This document shows positions 56,060 through 64,000 of a stretch of DNA of 64,000 nucleotides, one piece after another. The stretch's first letter is position 1, and each line of letters opens with the position of its first letter. Made by a program: the position numbers and the translations under genes. The notes beneath the pieces were generated by a model. It saw nothing but the letters and a program-made list of their open reading frames with translations. It was not told the origin of the DNA and did not search any database. The stretch is from contig OZ026596.1 of the NCBI GenBank assembly GCA_964020085.1, positions 31,271,522-31,335,521 of the forward strand, read 5' to 3'. The stretch is from Micromussa lordhowensis (Eukaryota; Cnidaria; Anthozoa; Scleractinia; Lobophylliidae).

Positions 56060-57830
56060 CCCGTGGTATGTCATGGTCGACGGAGAAATTTATGTCTGTT
56101 TTCTATGCTCGTCATACCATAGTTGCCAAATCGACGCGGCCCCGCGAAAAGCAACGACTCTCCGACTAGCGAGCCCCAAAGGCTGCTAATGTCTACAGGT
56201 ACCTCTCTCCTCAGCTTCGAACGTTCGTTATATAAATCCGTTGTGCGAAGTGAGTGCAGGCGCAAAGTCGAATGTATCGACCAGGCGCAGAACCTCTGCC
56301 AGATGAATGTCGATTTTTCGTACATCCTGTCGTTTTCTCGTACATCGATAAATTTCTCAGCTTTGGCTTCATTTGAAAGCTTGAAACTCACAGAAACTCA
56401 TTGCTAATTATGTTGCTACAGTTTTCATTATTTTTTTGCGATCTAATTTCATATTTTCCAAGAAAAGAAGCAACATTGTTTTACTTCGAAGTCCTCCTGT
56501 ACCCCGTGAGGGGTAGTATTGCATGTCCTCTTTTTCTCTTCGAAAAACAATAATATAGCGAACGATTCGGATCAGCTGGACTGTCGCCTTCAAGAGCCGT
56601 CTCTTCAAGGTAAATCTCAACTTAAATAGAATCTTGCAATCTCTATATCTTATATTTATTTTTTCCTTTATTTGCAAACGTTGAATTTAGAACTTCTGTG
56701 AAAATCCCGTCAATAAAACGAAGTAAACAAAAGGATAAGCTTAATCATCGTTTGGTTCTCACCACTGAAATATTGTTATAGACATCTACATCTATATATG
56801 TAATCTGCAAAGGGATTTACCCATCACCGCAGATGTAAAAGAGAAAGAAAACACTTCCTTAAAAAAAATGTCTGCTAAGATTAAGCTCAACTTAAGACTT
56901 GACCTTCGATTTCACAACGATTTCTCGAAGAAAATTGTTCAGTTCGCCGAGCAGACAAACGTTAAAAAAACTTACTTGTTCTTGTCTCTTTTAAGATTGA
57001 ATTGCGATCTTGTTCAGAGTTTCACTAGCTTATAGCCATGAGTTTCCTGAGCACATTTTTCTGCGCTTTATTTGTTCATCACCATTGACACGATCTTGAG
57101 AATGTCGAATTCGATAGTGATGGCTCAACCCCTCGGAGGTAAACAAAGAAGCTTTGGAAAAACAGTTTTCATAAAAGCAACAGACTTTTCCCTATTTTCA
57201 TGCATTCAAGTATGTTTTAGCTAACCCTTCGACATCTCTTAACCTCAAAATCTTGCACACTGATGCAACTTACACAAGCCACCCCTGGGAGTAGCCCACA
57301 GATTGCCTCCCCCGGATGGCGGCCATCTTAGGCATGGTATCTGGCAGAGGCTTCCGTTCTTTACGCCGTCGCCGGTAACCCTGTGCCTGGACCTACATTA
57401 CTCAGCAGATCCTCTTAGAGCTCTTAGAGGTACGAGGATCTCTTAGAGGTACGAGGATCGCGGCTTTCAAAAGTTTACGATATGCCGGCAACCTTTTGAG
57501 GGCACAGGAATCACATGTAAGAGACGCTGGCGAGGACTGGTGACAATGGTTCATATCAAATCCTCCTTACTACTATGATTGCACAAAGATTTTCATTGAC
57601 TCAGTCAGGTTCAAGAAAGAATTAGTATTCAAAGCTTTCCTTTTCTTTCCGTGATAACAGCGTTAGTGTATACCACCCAATTAAAATTATTTATTAATTC
57701 CTGAAAGTTTTGTTATTCTATTGAACAGAATTCCTTTGATCCGTGGAATTGTAAGACTTATATAGGCATGATTTGTGCTTAAACTGTATCCTTGGAGACC
57801 AAAACATTACTGATATTCTTTGTAAATGAA
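56060..57830. other. Spacer upstream of S4, no recognised gene
   Basis: The GTCGAC-containing upstream block common to the array is at about 55985-56100. A 94-106 codon overlap of frames at 56071-56407 has no recognisable motif. A GAGGTACGAGGATC motif is duplicated at 57425-57460. Confidence 0.45.
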
Positions 57831-57907
57831 GGCGAAATTAAATAAACAAATATGCAAAAAGTTTGAACAATGATTAATTTACGCTTCAAGTTAATTAGAT
57901 AGCCTTT

Positions 57908-59288
57908 TTACGAAATTACAAAAAAAAGGGCTTGAATTAACTCTCTTAGATGGGGTACTATTTTGTATTGGATCACATTGGAACTCGTTGGCATGACGCG
58001 TTTGGTAATTATGAACTGACAATTTGTAGTAAAATTATAATTATAATCCAAAAGGCCATTTAGGCATTTGAAAACAAAAATAAACCTATGTAAGCGCCGT
58101 CTAACACGAAGATATTCCCATTTAAGATCCAAGAGCGCTTGAGTGGACGAAGAGTAAGCAGGGCGATCAAGGACAATCTTAGCAGCTCTGTTCTGCAGCA
58201 CCTGAAGGGAGTCCATTAATACTTTGTTATTCCTATCACTGCAAAAAATGTCGCAGTAATCCAAAAACGGTAATACCATGGTGCTTACAAATAGATTACG
58301 AGCGTAGAAGGGGAGAAAATGCTTAACCTACGCAGAACGCTAAGTCTTTGATTAACTTTCTTTCTCACAAACTCGATGTGATCAGTCCAAGACAGTTTTT
58401 CATTGATTACAATGCCTAAATACGCAAGCTTAAAGGTAGTTACTCTTTCTATGACACAGTCATTAACAGTAAGCCTTAAGTGAAATGTATCTTTCTGTTT
58501 CTTTGAATCGGCAATAAGCATAAACTTAGACTTCGAGGTATTAAGAGTTAGCCTGTTTTTCTCCAACCAGTGCGCCACGTTCTTTAAATCTAAGTTTAGC
58601 TTGAACTGCAGATCTTCTAAGGAAGATGAGGAAAAGGAAAGCGCTGCATCATCAGCAAATAAGGCAATAGATGCATGGGACAAAGACTTGTGGACATCGT
58701 TAATATACATCAGAAATAATAAGGGACCTAAATGGATACCTGGGGCACACCAACAGCCACTCGCCGAGTGCCAGAAAGAGAACGACCCACTGCAGTCCTT
58801 TGGCAACGAGACGTTTAATAAGAATGAAACCAGTTTAAGGTTAATCCGGATACTCCAGCAGCCTTGAGCTTCAAGATAAGAATCTTATGGTCCACTGTGT
58901 CAAAAGCCTTTTTGAGATCCAAATAAACAACTCCTGTAAACTTGCCTTCGTCCATGTTAGTAAGTAAATCATCAGTAAACCGACAAAGAGCAGTAGCAGT
59001 GGAGCGACGTTGTCGAAAGCCAAACTGGTTGTCAAATAATAACTTGTTTTGAGTCAAATGGCCATAAAGCTGAAGATGTACGAGCCGTTCAATTACTTTC
59101 GATACAGATGGTAATATGGAAATTGGACGGTAGTTGTCCCTGTCATGTTTGTCCCCCTTCTTGAACAAAGCCATAACCTTCGCACATTTCCACATGTCAG
59201 GGAAAACCCCAGTCCGAAAAGACATGTTAATTAAGTAAGTCAAACATTTCACATTTCCCTGTGACGAATTCTGATCGGCTAGTCGCAA
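57908..59288 (-). mobile_element. CR1-like LINE, RT domain to C-terminus, disrupted
   Basis: From 59250 downward: VMALFKKGDKHDRDNYRPIS, QFGFRQRRSTATAL and VYLDLKKAFDTVDH (RT fingers/palm), a deletion near 58810, LFADDAALSF (the FADD catalytic box), then LRRLSIFSP and, after a frameshift near 58282, MVLPFLDYCDIFCSD and LKWEYLRVRRRLHRFIFVFK. Its 5' truncation point lies within copy 2 of the duplicated spacer at about 59250. It is non-functional. Confidence 0.85.
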
Positions 59289-60090
59289 CCGCCGCGCGAA
59301 ACGTTCTCGTCTTGCAATTCCTGAAGGCTTTGGGATCTGTCAGACCGCGTCACTGCGACTTTGTAAGATCCTTGTGTTATTTGTGACATTTAGGCTCTTT
59401 TCTGGACATTTTGAATCCGTTTAACATTACCCACGGAAGCAGTGTTTGCTTTCTAACAATATTTAAGCTAATCAAAAACTTAGACCACCAATCTTCTGGC
59501 CTAGAATACTAAGCGATCATACAAAACCTTCTACCGGACTGTAATTTCTTGTCTGAGTCATTGCCCGATTTCATACGATGGGGGCCTGGGTACAAGTCCG
59601 TGTATTATGGGATTAACAACACAAGACCCATATATTCTGAAAGAGCACACTGAGCTTTACAAAATCCTTAAGTTTCGTGTTAATTGGGCCAATATTGAAC
59701 AAGATACGGCCATTCAAAAACTTCAAAATTTGCAAAGAAATGTATGGATTTCCGGACAAGTGTCCGGCAATCCATACATTTGTTACTAAATTTTTGAGTT
59801 TTTGAATGGCTGTATCTTTTTCAATATTGGCCCAATTAACACGAAACTTAAGGATTTTGTAAAGCTCAGTGTGCTCTTTCGGAATATATGGGTCTTGTGT
59901 TGTTAATCCCATAATACACGGACTCATACCCAGGCCCTCACGGTATGAAATGTGGCAATATGAGGGCCACTGATGATGTAATCTATTTTTAGAATACTGT
60001 TCTGGGTTCTGTTTGTGAAATTCTTCCAAGGAAAGGCAATTCATTGTATTCCTTTGCCTTAATAAGCAAATTGAAGAATGACTATTTCTT
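59255..60090. repeat. Segmental duplication unit, copy 2
   Basis: Paired with 47530-48130. It is longer because of the palindromic element 59561-59957, and its left edge is cut by the LINE. Confidence 0.8.
59561..59957. mobile_element. 397-bp palindromic element, different from the one in the paralogous spacer
   Basis: The outer ends are TTGCCCGATTTCATAC and inverse GTATGAAATGTGGCAA. Inner arms of about 170 bp pair almost perfectly, including AGACCCATATATTC, TTAAGTTTCGTGTTAATTGG and ATGTATGGATT, with the loop near 59758. The two open frames on opposite strands are mirror images produced by the palindrome, not genes. Confidence 0.8.
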
Positions 60091-60239
60091 ACAAAGCGCC
60101 ATACAAAGCTCTATAAATTTAGGTGAAACACTTTTCCGAATAACGCGCGAATGAAAGACCGCACAAACCTAAATTTTGGTGAGGTTGTTTATGTATCAAT
60201 CATCTATTATATCCCAGATCTTTGACTTAATTTATTGAA

Positions 60240-61350
60240 CGGTTACGATTTTTATTTTGATTGCGAGACAGTGCAAACCAGCCATTGCATGGTGAAGCGA
60301 AATTTTATTGCTTTACTGTAGGATGTGTTCGCAGCATTGCCTTTTTTTATATGGGTAGGTTTATTGCCTCGAATTACTCGCACATGAACATTAGAGGTTT
60401 ATTATGTCGGGGAGTTTGTATTCCAGGGAGTTTCCTTTAAGGGGAGGTTTCTTGTACATCGAAAAAGGTCTTAATATTGAGAGAATGTTTTCAGCCGTAT
60501 CGTACTATAGAAGTTTAAATATGCAATACAAACAAATAGGAGAAATTTCGCTTTCATGGTCCTATTTTTGCAACGCCACTATCTGAAAAAGAGAAAATAT
60601 ATGCGCCAGCAGACACTTCTCGAAAGTGGGCAAATTTCATAGGCGGGAACCTAGACGGCGCCAAGAGGGTATCTTACTACAGCGGCTTTGCCTGTGAATT
60701 GTGTACACAGCATATTTTTGCGAATCTCTGGAAACTGGCGCTGTCACACAACACATCAATTCCACTCTAAACAAATCGCGGCCTTTGTAGGGGACCTAGT
60801 AATCATAAAGCAAGAAAATCACATCCGCTGGAAAACTTAAGGCCTTTATCATTTATATTATTTGTAACTAGCCTGCGAACAGGCTCCCGGTGAGGACGGA
60901 AAAAAAATGCGGCGAGCGCGAAACAGAAGAATTCGGAGAGTAAAGCGATCGGGCCGGGCTGTGACATCATAAGTCCAGCACGGGTTTAGTCACAAATGGC
61001 TAGTGATGGAAATCTTTCTTACTAGCATTTTCTTTGAAGGGGACAACGTTAGTATTTCAAGCTTTTCCTTTCATTTATTTGGTTAACAGTATTATTCCTT
61101 TATTTGAAGTAATGCCAGTACGGCATTTGCGTAGAAAAGAATTCCTTAGATCCTAGGATGGTTTGAGCGAGTTGTAACGTTTATATACGGACGATTAGCA
61201 TCTAAACCCGCTCCCTTAAGACAAGAACTTGCTGATCCTTTAAAATTCTCTACTAAACAAAGGCGAAAACTTTTCACATCGCTTGAATGCGGAAAATAAT
61301 CAAACTACGTTTAAGTAGTTTTTGCGGAGTAAAACTACAAAAGATGGCTG
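60240..61350. other. Spacer, no recognised gene; 61170-61350 duplicates the 3' flank of S4
   Basis: Sequence from about 61170 (ACGATTAGCATC, GAACTTGCTGATCC, CAAAAGATGGCTGAAT) matches 54868-54990 next to S4. This identifies the 3' flank of S5. Nothing else was recognised; GCGGCGAGCGCGAAAC-type GC-rich sequence lies at 60905-60960. Confidence 0.5.
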
Positions 61351-61518
61351 AATAGGCCTTATCACGGTTTCCGACGTCATTTTGACGGGTAGGCAAAGCG
61401 GTCAGAAATTACAGTGTTTGTATGGGAATCCGATGGCAAAGAACTTTTTCCAAAATCGAATTTTACGCAATTTGTGAATCGCAATGTTAAAATATCAGGT
61501 GGAAGATAGTATTCACCA

Positions 61519-62430
61519 AGTTTGAAGGGGTGAGACTAATCTGAGGAACTGCAGACCGCGGAACCTGAGGAACCTGTGGAACCTGCGGAACCTGCGGAAC
61601 CTGCGGAACCTAAATTTTTTGTAATAAAATTAAAAAAAAAATGAAAATAGTAATAATAAAAATGTCTAAGAGTGGTTTAGTTCTTAACAACAGGGAAATA
61701 AAAAATGATAAGCGAGAAATTACTAGAAATTGTAAAATTCAAACAAACAAACATTAGCAACAAGTGTTCCGTTTAAGTTTCCGGTCAATTTCTTATTTCC
61801 GGTATCATAGTCACGTGGTACTGTAGTGCCACCAAAATGGCCGAATGGCGCTTGCAGCTCAATGCTAGGTAAGTACAACAGTCGTTTGCTGAGTTACATC
61901 GGTTGCATTTCACAAATAGACTGAATGCCTCTGACCTTGCTTGAAACAGGATGAAGAAGCCTGAAGTGATTGATCTAACGAAGGAAAGGTAGGGAACTTG
62001 GGCTTTGCTTCAAGTTACGCACATGGCATGTGAATTGTTGACAGCATCTTCACTGAGCTATTTATGTTCAGAAGTGATTTTCATTTATTAATTTTGCATT
62101 TCTTTTGTATGCAGTGATGTTACAATGTCAAGCATTGAGAAAATTAACAGGTTAGAAAAGTCTTTTTATCAGTTTGACCCCAGTATGAACTGACTACGGT
62201 TGTCTTTTACCCACGTGCGTGTAAGATTGGTGATTGAATTGAAGGTTTAGACTGGTTCTAAAACTATATTAGCTGTCGTTAACCACTCTTAGACATTTTT
62301 ATTATTACTATTTTCATTTTTTTTTTTATTTTATTACAAAAAATATAGGTTCCGCAGGTTCCGGCGGTTCTGCAGGTTCCTCAGGTTCCGCGGTCTGCAG
62401 TTCCGCAGATTAGTCTCACCCAGTTTGAAG
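61519..62430. mobile_element. Mutator-like Pack element with 9-bp duplication AGTTTGAAG and captured exons
   Basis: AGTTTGAAG flanks both ends (61519-61527, 62422-62430). The termini are inverted copies beginning GGGTGAGACTAATCTG: left about 61528-61680, right about 62279-62421, near-identical except for one more copy of a GGAACCTGC repeat on the left. Long TIRs and a 9-bp duplication are the hallmark of Mutator-like elements. The 600-bp interior encodes no transposase and instead carries a gene-like segment (separate entry). Direction of transcription of the cargo is left to right. Confidence 0.7.
61837..62150 (+). CDS. Three micro-exons of a captured host gene 5' end, 35 complete codons, SUMO-interaction-like motif
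   Basis: Exon 1: 61837-61868, ATG to CTAG before GTAAGT. Exon 2: 61950-61988, after AAACAG and before GTAGGG. Exon 3: 62115-62150, after TATGCAG and before GTTAGA. Every exon ends with two bases of a codon and the next supplies the third, so the frame is continuous across all three: MAEWRLQLNAR, then MKKPEVIDLTKE, then SDVTMSSIEKIN. VIDLT followed by acidic/serine residues resembles a SUMO-interacting motif. Sequence before the ATG (CACGTGGTACTGTAG) may be promoter and 5' UTR. No downstream exon continues the frame inside the element: the only candidate acceptor, near 62870, gives an immediate stop. The parental gene is not recognised, and whether it is transcribed is unknown. Confidence 0.5.
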
Positions 62431-62769
62431 GATGTAACTTAACTAGAAGACGCTCAGTTAATTTTTATAATTTAGCATACATTTGTCTGTAATTTTTTTT
62501 TCGGCGCCGCCGCGTCTTCCCAGCCAAATTTACAGACAAATGTATGGAAAATTATAAAAATTAACTGAGCGTCTTCTAGTAAAACTACAACCTTCAAACT
62601 TGGTGAATACAATCTTCCACCTGATATTTTAACATTGCGATTCACAATTTGTGTAAAATTCGATTTTGGAAAAAGTTCTTTGCCATCGGATTCCCATACA
62701 AACACTGTAATTTCTGACCGCTTTGCCTACCCGTCAAAATGGCGTCGGAAACCGTGATAAGGCCTATTA

Positions 62770-62976
62770 ACTCGCGTATTGCGGTGTTCCTATCACAAAA
62801 CAAGTTAAAGCGTATCATGGCTGGTTTTCAGTGTCACGCAATTTATAAAAGTCAAAACTGTTCAATAGATGAAGTCCAGAATCTGAGAAAAGAAAGAAGG
62901 TAACTATGCAAAGACTCTCGCCAAGTTAAGGTCACGGCAATTTTTCTTCTGCAAGATATGCGGAGAAACTTTTCCC

Positions 62977-63008
<32 letters not shown>

Positions 63009-63470
63009 ACACTGCGGCCGGAAACGTTTTCCTACAAAAGAGGAAATTTATCTGTCGAGGAACTTAAAAACCATTAAAATAATACTCTTTTTCAATACAA
63101 GAACTGTTCAGATGGCCAAATTTCCCGAAATAAATCCCGAAATAAGTCACTTTTTAAACACCTCGGCTTTCATGTAAATGCCGCGTCACGCAAAAGCTTA
63201 GAAATTAAACCGTAGTCATCTACATCTACTTCCTTTTTTGTCGGCAACAACTATATACAGTCAAGTACAGTTATCACGCCAACATCTATCATAGTCTATC
63301 ACAAAACCAACCATTCGGAACAAAATTTTGTATGAGCATTAGTTCTAAGCTGCTCTTATACATCATGAAAGTTAAATATCAGGATCAATAGTTGAGTAGT
63401 TTGAATTTTAGTGACGTCAGTGAACACCGACAATAGTTAGAGTAGCCATGTTTTTTACTCTTAGGCCAGC
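62770..63470. other. Spacer downstream of S5, with partial dispersed repeat
   Basis: 62985-63115 matches the dispersed repeat family 2. 62776-62815 resumes the S4-type flank (GTATTGCGGTGTTCCTAT). No gene was seen. Confidence 0.5.
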
Positions 63471-63471
63471 C

Positions 63472-64000
63472 TCACCGATTTAAACAGAAGGCCAGAATTG
63501 CTGCTATACATATTACAAGAAGTGAACCGATACACAAAATACCATATCTTTGCACTTCCAATTTCACCTGCTGGCCACATCTGGTAAAGGGAACCGTCTT
63601 AGTAATTTCACCTCTGATATTTTCATGTGGAAAGGCAATAGTAGGGACCTTACACTCCAAGAAATCACACAATGGCTTCCATCCTTGTTTTACGTTGTAC
63701 ACCAACAGCTTGTCAGCGGGAACAATGGACTTCACACGGTGGTTGTGGATACGATATCGCTTTCTGATAACATAGGTGGACTTGGTGTCAACAGTACCAA
63801 TGGCAGCATTACAGAAGGAATCCAAAACGTAAAACATTTTCCTCGCTGTTGGCGATAACATGGACACAATCTTGGATCGCGATCGCTTTAAGTGACGCAC
63901 AAAGCTTTCTATCCACGATTCTTCCTCTCTCACGCTCAAAATCACTTTACAACCAGGAAAGGCATCCAGTATTTCCTCGAAAAAGAAGTATCCAGGCAAA
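63472..64000 (-). CDS. Sulfotransferase-like protein S5, C-terminal 175 codons, cut by window end
   Basis: It continues beyond the window. The visible part begins within PGYFFFEEIL and includes SVREEESWIESFVRHL, RIHNHRVKSIVPADKLLVYN and CDFLECKVPTIAFPHENI, ending in the S4-type helix ILCIGSLLVICIAAILAFCL. The frame is open throughout. It lacks about three residues in the variable loop relative to S4 (VRHLKRSRSKIVSM). The N-terminal P-loop lies outside. Confidence 0.8.
   Translation of the reverse strand, partial: LPGYFFFEEILDAFPGCKVILSVREEESWIESFVRHLKRSRSKIVSMLSPTARKMFYVLDSFCNAAIGTVDTKSTYVIRKRYRIHNHRVKSIVPADKLLVYNVKQGWKPLCDFLECKVPTIAFPHENIRGEITKTVPFTRCGQQVKLEVQRYGILCIGSLLVICIAAILAFCLNR

Larger units (their letters stand above)
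61354..62765. mobile_element. Long fold-back element, left arm interrupted by a Mutator-like element
   Basis: The left arm starts AGGCCTTATCACGGTTTCCG (61354) and the right end is its complement (to 62765). Arms match through GTCAGAAATTACAGTGTTTG and ATATCAGGTGGAAGAT to AAGTTTGAAGG. The inner palindrome of the arms (CTAGAAGACGCTCAGTTAA with its complement) centres on CGGCGCCG near 62507. The interval 61528-62421 interrupts the left arm only. The paralogous flank of S4 (about 54990) reads GACTGAATTAAAC without the element. Confidence 0.8.

Noticed and set aside
56071..56407. Overlapping 94- and 106-codon frames
   Set aside because: No family motif, no splice context and no second copy; probably chance.
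59607..60044. Two similar open frames on opposite strands suggesting a divergent gene pair
   Set aside because: They are mirror images created by one 397-bp palindromic element.
62860..62905. A fourth exon continuing the captured gene after 62150
   Set aside because: A CAATAG acceptor and GTAACT donor exist, but the required phase gives a TGA at once, and the segment lies outside the Mutator-like element.

Overview
This window is nuclear DNA from an animal, most likely a stony coral or another anthozoan. Coding regions are split into many short GT-AG exons. The proteins resemble vertebrate orthologues closely. Introns and spacers are packed with short palindromic elements, tRNA-type SINEs, truncated LINEs and TAA microsatellites of the kind common in coral genomes. 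The assignment to corals is inference from protein and repeat character, not from a marker gene.

From 1 to about 35.5 kb the window holds four conserved genes. (1) The 3' part of mind bomb 1 (MIB1, + strand, 75-11096, 17 exons, 739 codons): second MIB/HERC2 and REP region, ankyrin repeats and three RING fingers. It is an E3 ligase for Notch ligands. (2) A DLGAP5/HURP-like mitotic spindle protein (- strand, 24491-13198, 13 coding exons, about 1162 aa). (3) BPNT2 (IMPAD1/gPAPP, + strand, 24835-28386, two exons, 344 aa), the Golgi 3'-phosphoadenosine-5'-phosphate (PAP) phosphatase, divergent from DLGAP5 across a 343-bp shared promoter region. (4) A one-exon AEN/ISG20-like DEDDh exonuclease (- strand, 34641-35441).

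From about 35.8 kb to the end lies a tandem array of one-exon, minus-strand sulfotransferase-like genes. It has three intact copies (44036-44746, 49167-49895, 55103-55834), one frameshifted copy (39439-40168), one copy cut by the window end (63472-64000) and at least three relic fragments. Each encodes about 236-243 aa with an N-terminal PAPS-binding P-loop and a C-terminal membrane anchor. Spacers between copies are themselves duplicated, so many insertions can be compared with their empty sites inside this one window. BPNT2 destroys PAP, the by-product of PAPS-dependent sulfotransferases, so its closeness to the array is worth noting.

Mobile DNA is abundant: an RLE-type (R2/R4-like) LINE 3' end embedded in TAA repeats, CR1/L2-like LINE remains, a Gypsy integrase remnant, SINEs, and piggyBac-, Harbinger-, hAT-, Tigger- and Mutator-like non-autonomous elements.

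The most unusual object is at 61528-62421. It is an element with roughly 150-bp terminal inverted repeats and a 9-bp target duplication, inserted in one arm of a larger fold-back element. Between its repeats it carries what looks like the 5' end of a host gene: a start codon and three tiny exons with intact splice signals and matching phase, encoding a SUMO-interaction-like motif. It looks like a Pack-MULE in a cnidarian.
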